A DNA stretch of 64,000 nucleotides from Udeniomyces pyricola (lineage: Eukaryota > Basidiomycota > Tremellomycetes > Cystofilobasidiales > Mrakiaceae), in contig BCIK01000020.1 of assembly GCA_039545295.1 (NCBI GenBank), forward strand, positions 389,843 to 453,842, in the 5' to 3' direction. Below the pieces are notes generated by a model. The model saw only the letters and a program-made list of their open reading frames with translations. It was not told the DNA's origin and ran no database searches. A program made the position numbers and the translations under genes. Positions 37,220 through 49,300 of this stretch are shown piece by piece; position 1 is the stretch's first letter, and the number at the start of each line of letters is the position of its first letter.

Positions 37220-38220
37220 GGTGGCAGCGTGAACAGACTGGATTGAGATGGAGGTAGTCGTTGAGAGGTCGTCAAAGGGAGTTCGGTTCGTTAGAAGCGT
37301 AGAATCTGTTACTGATCACATCGGACAGAAGAGAAATCAATCAAGACGACGACGCGATCGAAACAAAGCAAAAGCAAAAGGAGTTGCGTCAGTGTTGGGA
37401 TGGCCATTGTTGCTGATCGGTATGGTAAGACGCAGTATGTATATGGACAGCACACATATAGACGGTCATAAGGCCAGGTTGGTACAATATCATGTCACTT
37501 CCGGGCGGGGCATAAGGCACAGGACATCTGAGCATGGGGCAACGCCGATGTAAACGCTTCGGCCTCGTCAGAATCCCTTCCTACGCGATGTTTTCTGGTT
37601 CTCAAGCCGATGTTAATGGGCTGGACCACTCTAACACATAACGTTGACTCCCTCCTGGAGATCATCAAGGAATGAAGAGAATCTAATTCCAGGCGAGATG
37701 GATGAGAGCAACAAAGGCAGGGAGTCTGCTTGCGAGCCAGACGTGATGGCGTGGTGGTGGTAGACTTACTTGAAAAATGAGGTGTGAGGGTACACGTCGA
37801 TTACGTCGAGCTAAGCTCTAGGCAGGGCAGGGCCGTGCAGAGTGGTTGGTGACTTTCGGATAGGAGGCAGGATGAAGACTGAAAGCTGAAAGCACTGTTG
37901 AACTGATATGAGGTGAGGTCAAGGGCGTCGTCGTCGTCGAACTAATCGAGCACAGACGCGTATCCGCAGAAACGTGAGGGCGCGCGTGATGCGTGTGGCT
38001 GGGGTTTGGTTACGTAACCTGCGGAGTTCTGCAATCAATCACAGGTCCCAGTCAGTAATAATCCCATCGACAGTCATCATCATCATCATCATCCTCATCT
38101 GATTCTACAAACCATCCTGCCTCTTACCCTTTACGCCCATTTAGACCTATAGCCCATCTTGCTCTGGTATCACCCATCTGGCTTCCCCCACCTTCAGCCA
38201 CAAATCACTCCACACGCACC
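37220..38220. promoter_or_regulatory. Divergent promoter region AUR1 / VPS51
   Basis: 1.0 kb between head-to-head start codons. It has a short ATC run (about 38075-38093) and a pyrimidine-rich stretch just before the VPS51 ATG. No specific operator recognised. Confidence 0.5.
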
Positions 38221-39438
38221 ATGTCAACCGTCGCCCCCATCCAAACGGCGTCTCTCTACAACACTCCCTCCTCGTCCTCCACTCTCACGTCCCCTCATTC
38301 TTCTGCCCCGTCCGGCTCGCCCTCGAGTACTCCGGTCAAGCGGCGGGCACGTGATCTCTTGAGATCCCACTATGGATTCGACAACAAGGACGGTGCCCGT
38401 CACGTTTCGTCTCCACTTCCCTCTGGGCCATCGGCCGCTGCTGCGGGTCCGGACGACCCCCTTGATCTCGGTCAGTTGCTTAGCTATCATGCACAACTAA
38501 CCCCCAGTGATGTGTCATTGAATGTTTCGCAGTCTACATGATGAGCTAACAAGGCAGATCTTGCACAGACAGCAAGGCGTTTGATCCTCACCAGTACTAC
38601 GCCCGTCTTCTCGCGTCGTCCACAGTACAAGATCTCATCAAGACAGAGAACGACCTGCACGCGCGTGAGATAACCCCTGACTTACTCACCATTCGTGTAT
38701 GTTCTGACTGTCGTGGCGCCACTTCCATCCAAGCTTACCAGTATTACTCCGCGTGGTCGATGCTTACCCAGAGATCCGACGTCTGGACTCGGAACGGCAT
38801 TCTCTCGTCTACAACCACCATCACGAACTCGTAGCGGCGTCCAATACCATCCAGAAGGCAAGCGTGTATTCGATGGTGGGTCTTGGCGTAGTGGCGAGTT
38901 GGTTGTGCTGACGGTCTCTCTTCTCCTTGCGATTGACGTTGGCAGATGAATGCGCATACATCCCCTCTTTCGGACTCGCTCGACTCGATACGTGATTCTT
39001 TCAGCACCATTTCCCAACTCACCGCGTCCATATCTCTACCACCATCACCGCCATCGAGCGCTGATGCTCAGCCGAATCACGCCAATCGTCGCAAGACGAG
39101 GGAGATGAGAGATCTACCGTTGCGGTTGAGCGATCTTGTGGACATTGGTGAGATTGGAGAAACTTTTTCATGCCTACTCTTCTCGTGTGCCATTCGGGCT
39201 CTGCAGGTCGGATCACACGAACTGACACCCTTCTCTTCCTCTCTATCTTCTGTCACACGACGGGGCCTCTTTACTTGTAGGTCGCAGAAAAGACGCAGAG
39301 CAACTATGGGAGCGAGCGCGTCCGGAGCTGGAAAGGTGGGACCAAGAAGGTCACGTCAAGGGAGCCAAGGAGCTCTTGGACGAATGCTCGAGAGTGATGA
39401 GCGAGGAGTCGGAAGACCAGGGAGAGGTCTTTGCATGA
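38221..39438 (+). CDS. VPS51: GARP/EARP tethering complex subunit Vps51
   Basis: Tether for endosome-to-TGN retrograde vesicles; the N-terminus binds the SNARE Tlg1. Five exons (38221-38470, 38569-38664, 38772-38857, 38946-39147, 39281-39438) give 263 aa. After a Ser/Thr-rich leader: RRARDLLRSHYGFD, then DSKAFDPHQYYARLLASSTV, LIKTENDLHAQIRRLDSERH and SLVYNHHHELVAASNTIQKM, the diagnostic Vps51/Vps67 block. Coiled-coil and helical segments follow (MRDLPLRLSDLV, KDAEQLWERARPELERW). Intron 3 most likely uses a GC donor (AAG|gcaagc), because that keeps the conserved TIQ-K-M order. It is short compared with animal Vps51, as in yeasts. Confidence 0.88.
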
Positions 39439-39824
39439 GGACGATATTTAGAGTGGGGGAAGTTAAAGATGAACAAGATATTGGCGCGCTTGTATGAGTC
39501 ATGATGTTGTAGGGTCTCCCGAAGATGTACGACGCAATGTGAACTGGACATTGTCATTTGTGACTGGTTTGAATGAATTGGTTGTTGAGAAGAGATATTC
39601 GGTGTCAAAGTGATTGATATGAGAACTGCCTATTTAATCACTTATGCGTATATATATATATATGTATATATGTATATATGTATATATGTATATACACAAC
39701 TATATACAGCCGCTGGGTGGGAAGTGTGTGCTGTGCAGTGACTCGTTCTTGTTTCGTTCAACCACCTACAGGGAACCTATACCAGCTCGTCTACTCCCTT
39801 CCTTCCCTTCAACTATTCCTCATC
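39439..39824. promoter_or_regulatory. Spacer between VPS51 and eIF2B delta, with TGTATATA repeats
   Basis: 386 bp that must hold the VPS51 3' UTR and the eIF2B delta promoter and leader. An (AT)n run at 39649-39662 leads into four tandem TGTATATA octamers (39663-39694). Upstream ATGs occur at 39644 and 39678, the latter in frame with the eIF2B delta start. Confidence 0.6.
39663..39694 (+). repeat. Four tandem TGTATATA octamers
   Basis: Exact 8-bp units at 39663, 39671, 39679 and 39687, preceded by an AT dinucleotide run. The octamer equals the predicted target of the PUF protein in this window. It may simply be an AT-derived microsatellite. Confidence 0.9.
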
Positions 39825-42609
39825 ATGTCCAATCTCACATCTACAGCCCCAGCCGCTTCGTCCTCGAAACCTCCTAAACAGGTCAAGTCCGTCAAAGACG
39901 GCAACCCATCCCTCTCCGCCTCCCCCTCTGCTCCAGCCGCACTCGGCGGAGGTCCTTCCGCCGCCGACAAGAAGGCAGCCGCAAAGGCCGAAAAAGCGGC
40001 CAAGCGCGCAAAGGCCATCGCTGCCAAAGGAGGACCCTCTGAAGCAGGCAAGGCTTTCGCAGAGGGTAAGATCGGGCCTGGAGCAGAGGGCAAGGAGGGT
40101 GGACCATCGGGAGGAGGGGACAAGAAGCAGCAGCAACAAGGCAAAGGCAAAGCCAACGCCCTCCGGGATTCTAGCAATGCCGCCAACGGTCTCACCCCTT
40201 CCAACTCATCCTCCTCGACGCTCTCCCAGCTCCAAACAGGAAACAACACCAATAACCACAACGCCAACTCCAACTCCAAGTCCTCTGCGGCGATGCTTCA
40301 GGCGGCTGCGACAGCTGCTGCTCAGCTCGCCGCTCAAGGACCCACGCCGCATCTGATTGTCTCCCACCTTCCACCACCTAAACCAAGTAGTACCGTTGCT
40401 GCTACCATAAAGGGAGATGTTCATCCAGCTATCGTCAAGCTTGGTATGCAGCTCAAGGAGGGCAAGATTCGAGGAGCAAATGCGCGTTGTATCGCCGGTC
40501 TCGAAGGATTCAAGCAGGTTCGTTTCTGGCTTCCTTTGCCTTTGTGCCCAACAATCAGCCATCGACCCATTTGACTTCCGATTACGCGAAGGATTTTCCC
40601 CTGTAGAGAGATAATGCGAGATAGGCAGGGATCTTTGGGGCGCAGCAGCAGCTTGTCGACGATGCATCGTCATTGAACGCGTCGGGACTTGTACACCTTG
40701 TCCATACTTTCGCTTATACCTTTTTCTTTTTCTTCATTTCCCTGGACAATTTTGCTCGTTTCCTTGTCCTTCCCGATGCTGGGCAAACAGGTCATTCTTT
40801 CTTACACAACCCCACAATCTACGACGCTTCCCCGAGACCTCACGACGCACCTTTCTCCTCAGATTGCTCACCTTACCGCCATTCGGGCCATGCCTGTCGG
40901 ACTGGGTAACGCCATCCGATGGCTCAAGTATGAAATTTCGACTATCTCTATCGATGAGGCCGAGGCGGACGTGAGTGTTCCATGTTCTGAGTTGTTTCGC
41001 AACGAATCAAAAATGAAGTTTGACAATCCTAACGGGCAGCTCACATAATTTAATTTCTTTGCTTTCGGGCTGCTCTTCGTCCCCCCCCCCCCCCCCNNCN
41101 TNTTGACAACGTTTTTTTTCGTGACAATCTCTTCTCAGTCAAAACGACTGCTGGCAGCCAAAATTGACGAGTACATCAAGGAACGCATCACCCTCGCCGA
41201 TGAAGTCATTGTCGGCTTCGCAAAAGAAAAGATCCGTCATGGCGATGTCGTCCTGACTTATGCTAGGTTCGTTTGGCGTCTCACATGGCCTAACTTGCCT
41301 GTTTTTGGCTAGGAATTTCTTGAGGAGAGAGGATAGAGTAACTGACAGCGGGCTCTTCAACTCTCGTTCCTCTTTCTCTTTCCGCTCAACGCCAACTACT
41401 CGCTCCCGCTTCTATCCCTGGCCTTAAAAAGATCGAGTGTCGTCGAGCGAGTCCTTATCCAAAGCCACAAGGAGATGCGAGCACGAGGCGAAAGCTTTTC
41501 GGTGCTCATCATCGATTCAGGACCGTTGTTCGAGGGTGAGTTTAGAACCGGCTGTTTTTTTTTGTCACTCTCGACGGTTCAATGAAACCAGACCAAAAAA
41601 AAACATTCGAGATTTACAAGAACTGATGGGTGCTTTGTCGATGCTTGCTTGGTTTTTTCCATCGTTCCCGTCCACCTTACCCTACCTCATTCTGATGTTC
41701 GACCTGGTTCGAAACCCAGGCAAATCTCTCTTGACTTCCCTGGTGTCCCACTCTATCCCCTGCACCTACTCCCTTCTATCGTCTCTGCCCTCTGTTCTGC
41801 CTCGTGCCTCCCTTGTCCTTCTTGGCACGAACGCTCTCTTTTCGAATGGCGCCTTGTACAGCCGAGCCGGGACCGCGAGCGTTGCGATGATGGCGAAAGC
41901 AGCCGCCGTCAGCGTCGTCGTTTGCTGTGAAACGTACAAGTTTGGCGAGAAGATTCAATTGGACGCCGTCGTGGCGAACGAAATGGGTAAGTATCTCTAG
42001 AAAGGCAGATCGAGTTTTTTTTCTTGAGTTTTTTTTTTTTGTTCCAGCGTATACTCTTAGTTTCCTCTGCCTTCTCTTGTCATTTGGTATCATGTTTTCT
42101 CTTCCGTGTAAAGGACAACCTCACTGATCGTTCGTTTATTGATTTGTTCAAACCATCTCGTTCGACTCGCCCTTCCCACTATTCATCTTTATGCGTGTGT
42201 ATGTATGTGTATGCGTGTGGGTTTTTTTTAGGCAACCCAACGTCGCTTCTCACCACGTCGGCCCCTATCAAGTCCGCTTTGAAATCGGCCGATATCCCAC
42301 CTTCGCTTCAACTCATCAACCTCCTTTACGACCTGACCCCTCCCCATTTCGTCACGGCCGTTTGTACAGAGGTACGGACTTTTTTCCTTTTTTTTTTGCC
42401 TCTCAAACTCTTTGTTCCCCCTATTCCTCCTCCTTCCCCTTTGGTTTTGCTCTCCTTCCCCTTTAAGTTGGCGGGACATCCACATCTTGTAATCTTAAGG
42501 CTGACCCATCCTCCCCATATTTATGTCTTCCTTTCCGCTTGATCAACTGTGTGTTCAGTATGGTCTGATGCCCCCGTCGGCCGTCAGTGTCGTCCTGAGC
42601 AGGAGATGA
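39825..42609 (+). CDS. GCD2: Translation initiation factor eIF2B delta subunit
   Basis: Regulatory subunit of the eIF2 guanine-nucleotide exchange factor; senses phosphorylated eIF2alpha. The N-terminus (about 165 residues) is Ala/Lys/Gln/Asn-rich and disordered (DKKAAAKAEKAAKRAKAIAA). Family blocks follow: GDVHPAIVKLGMQLKEGKIR, GANARCIAGLEGFKQ, YTTPQSTTLPRDLTTHLSPQ, MPVGLGNAIRWLKYEIS, ITLADEVIVGFAKEKI, VLIIDSGPLFEGKSL, LVLLGTNALFSNGALYSRAG, VVVCCETYKFGEKIQLDAVV and INLLYDLTPPHFVTAVCTE, ending YGLMPPSAVSVVLSRR. At least seven exons; an N cluster (41097-41102) falls in an intron. The ATG at 39825 (catcATGtcc) is preferred, but an in-frame upstream ATG at 39678 exists. Convergent with the ABC transporter gene. 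Confidence 0.95.
41081..41102 (+). other. Poly(C) run with ambiguous bases
   Basis: Sixteen C followed by N characters at 41097, 41098, 41100 and 41102, inside an intron of the eIF2B delta gene. This looks like a homopolymer sequencing problem. A similar case is at 24581-24591. Confidence 0.95.
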
Positions 42610-43380
42610 GACCCCCACCTCATAGACGGAATATATGCATATAATATGCATATACATACATACATACACATATATATACATGCGCGACGACTATCAAGAC
42701 GATTGACGATGACGATGCCAAAGTTGGATCGTGGATGAAGGATGTCGGTCAAGGGATTCCAGGGATTTTGGGTTGAGTGACTGAATTGAGCGCTGAGCCC
42801 GAGCCGCATGAGCGACTAAGCGTGACAAAAAGATTACACCCATCATTTCCAGCCTCATTATCATGAGCAGGCTGACGGTAAGCGATCAACGAGCCGTGAT
42901 TAGCATGAGTGCGCTGCAGGTGGGCGTCCGTTTGGAACTCGGCGCGAGCGTGACATTGAAATGCCACAAGTCCAATCGAGCGAAGGAAAGAGATGTTGAT
43001 CGTTAGCTGTCAAAGGAACTACTAGATCATCCGAGTTGACTAGACTGACCCAGATGTCCACCGCACCTTGTTCAACAGTGGTCACACGTCCATCCATATA
43101 TAGCCGCGTCAATAGATGAAACAGTTTGGAGGGGATGTTTTAGGCAGAGAATCAATCGGCATGGATACAAACATAAGAACACGGACAAGCACCCTTGAAA
43201 CACGGACAAGCACCCTTCTAGGAACAGTCAAACAAAGAGAGAAACGTAAAGGCAAGGAAAACGATGCTATATAAAGAAGAAGAAAAAAACAGAAGAAAAC
43301 AAAACCCCTACGTCCCATTCCACCTTCGAAACCTAACGCTCTCTCTCCTCCCTCTCGATCTCACCACCCTGGTCTCATCC
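42610..43380. terminator. Convergent 3' regions of eIF2B delta and the ABC transporter
   Basis: 771 bp between converging stop codons. It contains an AT-rich purine/pyrimidine alternating patch (42628-42680) and an 18-bp word duplicated 21 bp apart (43179-43217). No gene is seen. Confidence 0.55.
43179..43217 (+). repeat. Direct duplication of an 18-bp word
   Basis: acacggacaagcaccctt occurs at 43179-43196 and again at 43200-43217 (period 21 bp), in the 3' flank of the ABC transporter gene. Confidence 0.95.
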
Positions 43381-46300
43381 TCATTCCTCTAGGGTGGGAA
43401 TCGACGTGGCGGTGTCACGACCATTCCGGATGATCTCGTCGGCGGTGATGTTGGACTTGACGCACATGGAATGGAAGATCGAGGCCTCATCCCGGTAGAG
43501 CTCGAGGGGCGTCCCAAACTCGGCGACGCGGCCGGCATCCATTACAAGAATCCGCTGAGTGTGTTACAGGCAAGGTATGAGTGATATGTCGAAAGCAAGG
43601 AAGAAGTCGGGATGAATCGTAAAAGAAGCCGGACGATAAGCGATGTGCGGACGTTAAAAGGCCTAAGAAATTCCCGCGGGGCGATTGCTCCTTGGGGGGA
43701 AGGGAAAGAGAGACGTACGTCGTAATAGATGATGGTCCTCAGCCGGTGAGCAATCGTCAACAGCGTCTTGTCCTTCAACTCTCGAATCGTAGCTTGGATT
43801 CTTGCGTCCGTCTCGAGATCACACGCCGCGGTAGCTTCGTCCATGATGAGAATCTTGGCTTCTTGCCTAACGAGCGCCCGGGCGAGCGAGACAAGAGATC
43901 GCTGACCGACTGAGAGATTCGAACCTTCTTCTTCCACCACCATCTCGAGAGAGAACCGCTCTTCACTATGCGAGTGATCATCGGTCGAAAGAGAATCTGG
44001 CCCGACGAGATGGGCACGTTTGAGGGCCGCCCAGAGTTCTAACCGGCAGTCATATAAGAAAACGACGAGAAGTAGTCAGGAAGGGTCTAGATGGAAATAC
44101 CAGCCACATCAGTCAGGGAAGGCGACTTACGGGCATCGTCGTATGTACCGAACGGATCAAGATTCGATCGGATCGTACCAGAAAAGAGCAGCGGATCTTG
44201 AGGTATGATGACGATGGATTTGCGAAGGTCTCGAAGCCCGAGAGTGGAAATGTCGATACCGTCGATACACGTCGATCCCGACGAGAGTCTAAGTAAGGGG
44301 AGAGCAAACGAAGACAAAATTGTCGCAGAAAGATCCAAGAGCAGATAAATCCAGTCAGACCCTGAATGTCAAATCAGAACACATAGGGCAAAAGACGCAC
44401 TCGACGAGCCGGAACAAAGCCGACATGATGGAGGATTCTGAAAGAAGAAGGCGACACCGAACCAAACTGGTCAGTACGAGTCAACAGCCGTCACTGTTCC
44501 CTCACGTACTCATCGATACGTACTTCCAGCGCCAGTCCTATCGAAAGAAAGCATGTCAATGTACAGTTAGCAATGCTCTCCGCCCTCAGGTGTTTCTCAC
44601 AAGACAGCAGGTCCACTGAGAAAGATGGGCTCACCTTCCAACAACACCAATCTTTTCTCCACCGGTGATGCTAAGGTTGATGCCCTTAAGAACAGGTGGC
44701 AGGCCCGTTCGGTAACTCATGACGACGTCATGCATTTCGATCCCGCCCTTGGAGGGCCAACTGGCAGGTGGTTGGGTATCCGGTCGCTCGTACGCTGCTT
44801 CTTGCTCGAGGTCGTCGCCGGTGTACTTAGATATCCTTTCGGCACCGTTGAGGTTGTTCTAGATGGAGAAGAACAAGGACGATGAGAATCGGCGTGTTAG
44901 TTGAGAACGGATGTTGGCGAGGATAAGGCTATGTCATCAGGGATATGCCCGGATCAACGCACCTCGACTTCGGCCGATTGACGCGTCAGCATTCCGAACC
45001 TGTGCGAGCGTAATCGGGCCAATATCAGTAACTCGAGCAGCAGACTACCTAGGAGAAACGTGTCCAAACCGAAGAGACACGCACATCTGGACAAGGGAAA
45101 CGGTGTAAGTCAAGAGTAAACCGATTTGGGAAGGCGAAATCTCGCTCGGGCCGATAGCAACGAGAAGGGCAACGGCAAGAATGAGGAGGGCACCAATCGC
45201 ATCCATTCTAGTCGACCAAGGCAGATGAGAGTCAGCTTACAACGATGGAACCAACTAGAGGCAGTACCAGTGGATCACTCACCGGATAGCGAGCCATCGT
45301 TGTGTTGCGACATAGACGATGTAAGCACCTGAGAAGCAACGAAAGCAACAAAGAGGAATAAGCTGTTGATGTCTATTGTCTAGATGCATCAAAATGGGGA
45401 GGCCTGCTTACGATCCTGAGGAAAAGAACGAAAAGTAACAATCGTATGTTAGCTCAACTCGTGATGTTGAAGATGATCGAGAACAACGTGAACATGGTCT
45501 TACCTCGAGATCCATACGCCTCTGTTGGAAAAAGACAACACAGTGACCACCACCGGGTCAGCTCATCACCAAGGCGAAACTTTCTCAAGCGTGGTAGTAT
45601 TTGTCTGGAGCGTTGCGTGAGTTCCGCACCTCGTTTTCTTGAAGGAATCTCGCCGCCTCTCCATAGGCTCGAATCGTAGCCATGCCCGAAAGAGACTCGG
45701 AAAAGTGACTGTAAAGCAAGCTTCGGAGCATCGAGTCGATCCTCTTAAGCTCTCGACCCGACATCTGATAGTACCTCTGGAAGAGTCGGTAGCTGAAAAG
45801 ATGAGGAATGGAAGAAGACGCAGAAATCAGGGTAAGTATCGAGCGTAGGATAATGTGAGCCACTTCGGAGTTTGAAATTTGTTCTCACCCAATGATGACA
45901 AAGACTGCCACAATGATGAAGTAATGTTCAAAAACAGTAATCAAGATGATGGACCTATAAGAAGAAGTAAGATGAGCCCATTCAATTTTGGTGATCAAAA
46001 GGAAGGATCATGCTGATGTCAGAAAGGCAAACGTACCCGATAACATTAGCGATAGTCATGACGACATTACGAAGACTCTCAGGGAGAATGTTGTCTGTCG
46101 TGTCGAAATCCTTGCCAAAGACGCCCATGATTCGCCCCAGCGGCACAGTGTCAAAGAAGCTCATGGGAGCAAAGAAGATGCGGTGGACGGCCTGCTTGTG
46201 GAGATTGCGACTGGCGTAGAAAGAGAAGAACGCCATGGCAATTCCGACAACAAGAGTCATGCCGGCTTGAACGACACCGAGAAGGGCGTAGATGCCCATG

Positions 46301-49300
46301 TAGAGCGAAGTCGGTTCGTTCCAGAAGTCAGACTGCCACCAGACAATCCAGTAGCTGGACAAAACTTGGGCGGCTGTTGAGTGTCGGAAGAACAAGCGAT
46401 ACGCGGTCAGCCAAGAACCTGCAATAACAAAAGAGAAAGTTGGCACGCACTTTGCATGGCAATGCAGAATCCGAGAATCGTTGGGACTAGAACCAGACCA
46501 TAACCAGCTATCGTGTATGATTTGTAGACTAAGATGGAAGAAGAAGAAACAGAATGAGGAAACAGTCAAGCGTGCAAGTTCGTCGACGGAACTTGAAGCC
46601 AGCACCGACTCACCATCGCCCTTGATCGATCCGATCTCGCGAGCTTCGTTGACAATCAGTCGACCCTATTGAAAAGCGGTCATTGAGGGTTCAGAGACAA
46701 TCAGGCTTGAGGGCTTAAATCTTCCCGTCGTCCATCTGCCCAGAAGGTTATGTATATAGTACGTACCTCCTTCTTGCCCGTGCCTTCGGCAAGGTTTGCC
46801 GGCTTGCCCCTGACAGAACTCATCCTCTTCCTCAACTCTGGCTTCCTACCAAGCTTCTTCTCCTCGATTGCGTCAATCACTTGCTCATCACCATGAGCGT
46901 CTCCATCAATAGCCTCCTCTTCCTCCACCTGCTCTTCCTCCTCCTTCTCCTCCTTCTCACCACCGAATTCGATCATAAGTCGGGAAAATGGTCCCCTGTT
47001 CGAGAGCAGCTGAGAGTAGGTTCCGGCTTCGACGATTTTGCCGTGCTCGAGCGTGTAGACGTAGTCCACCTCGGGTAAGAAGTGAAGAGCATGCGTGATG
47101 AGGACGACGGTCTTGCCTCGGGCTCGAAGGTTGTCGACAATGGCGTTTTGGAAAAGTGATTTCCCGACATGAGCGTCGACGGCAGAGAGCGGATCATCAA
47201 AGAGGAGGATATCGGCGTCAAAGTAGAGGGCTCGCGCGATGTTAACCCTTTGTTTTTGCTATAGGGATCAGGAAAGGGAACAGCAATTCCGAGGCGGGAG
47301 GGTGCCATAGCAAATCAGCACCCAGCAGGAAAGGACAGGTCAAGACGAAGTTCTCAAGAAGTTATGACTCACACCCCCAGAAAGGTTGATGCCCTTTTCT
47401 CCGATTTCAGTCAAGTCTCCATCAGGAAGTTGTTCGTAGTCGGCTGGAAAGCAGGCGGATGATAGAAGCATGAGTCAACGTACGCATCAACTTTCATTTT
47501 GACAACTCTATCTGCAGGCGGGCATGGAATCAGTCTTGAAAGGATGTGCACGTACGGAGTAGGCATGCAAGTTTGACAACCTCCCAGTAGCGTTTCTCAT
47601 CGTAAGGTCGACCAAACAAAACGTTGTCCTTTAGCCTGAAAGATGAACCGATGCGACACCGGTTACTTCAGTCATCACTGTCCAATGACGTTCGCTTCTT
47701 CCGTGGTAGGAACAAAACCAGAGCAGAACAAACAAGAGTTGGAGACCAGGGTACGACTCACGTGGCGTTTTGAATCCAAGCGGATTGCGGACTGAAGTCA
47801 AGAGAGTACCAAGCTAGAAAGTGAGCATGCATTCGAATTGTTGGATTGAGAGGTCGCGCCAATCAGCTCCTTACCAGTAGGCAACTCGACCACTGAAGCT
47901 AACGCTACCGCTTGACAGCTTCATCTCTCCGATGAGCCCTTGCAGCAGACTGCTCTTTCCAGATCCGACGGCACCAACGATGGCCGTGAGGCTGCCCTTG
48001 GGAATGGAAATGTCGATACTAGGGATCTTGAACGGTTCTCCGGCAGCCTCGGTCAGTCGTTCTTTTTCTACTTGAGCAACGGCCGCTTTCGATCGAGACT
48101 TGGTCGTCGACTTCTTGAAGGAGGCTAGGTCCTGCTCAGGGAGACCAACCCATTCGAATGTCGCACTCGAGACTTGAACCGCAAAAGGCTGAGAGGGATT
48201 GATGGTGAGGGTTGTGTCCATGGTTTCGGCTTCGAAGAGCTGGAGTAAACATGCCGTAAGGATAAACGGACGGTAGGTCTCAAATTAGCAAGCTTCATCA
48301 CTGTCCGTGATATCGAACGAGCTCGACAATGACCTACTCCTGTGAGTCTCTTGGTGGCGTTGTACGCGTCGGTGAGCGCTGAGAAAGCCGTCGGAAGGAG
48401 CATGAGGGGTTGTCGAAGGAGCTGGAACAATGACAGTGCTGTAAAGATTCTGGCCGGATCAAGCGTGTGCCCGATACCGATGTAGCAGCAGAACGAGATG
48501 ACAGCCGAAAGGGCCGGCAGGGAGAAGGCAACCGCGGTATTGAGGGCTCGGACCATGAGGAGAGTTCTGCACAAAGGTGAAGTCCAGAGATGAGCTAAAT
48601 GCTTCGAGCGAGATTGAGCAGTGTATGTTCCAGTGTACGTTCGTGCACGACGGCTCTCACCGGATGCCAATGAGTTCCTTCCTTCGCAGCTCGTCGATCT
48701 TGTCTGCGTAAGGACCTTCAAAGACAAAGTACTTGATGACTCGCATGGCTCCAAGCAACTCCTGAAGGATCTTGGATCGTTGATCCGTGAACTCCATAGA
48801 CTTGGCTCGAACCTGCAAGGAAGATGTCAGATGACAAGTCGGTTTCAGTACAGGATGAAAGAACGAAGTAGCAGCAAAAATTGAAAGGTATAAACTGACG
48901 CTAATGGACTTTTGCATGGACCATGCTTGGACGGGAATGATGAGAAGGAAGAATGCGATACCAGCCAGGGCCGAAGGACCTGAGACCGACAGGCGACGGA
49001 AGAGCAGACGTGAAGTTAGAAAACACAACTTCCCGCAGCTTCGTCATCGCCTGACAAGTCGGGATGCACTCACCAATCTGAAGGCAAAGTAGAATTGTAC
49101 ACAGTCCTATTTGGAAAGGAGCAGCAGGGATCGATGGAAACCACATAGCACAGTAATCGATACGCGAGATGTCGGTCGAAAGGTGATTCATGAGGCGACC
49201 GTTCGAGTAGGTTGCACGGCTAGTGTTGGATAGGATGAGGGCCCGCTTGTAGACGGAACACGTTAGGGCGGCTCTCATCTGGAGGGCAAAATCAGAACCG

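Noticed and set aside
42628..42680. TGTATATA on the - strand as a PUF site in the ABC transporter 3' UTR
   Set aside because: It lies about 700 bp beyond the stop codon, in an AT-alternating patch, so probably outside the transcript.
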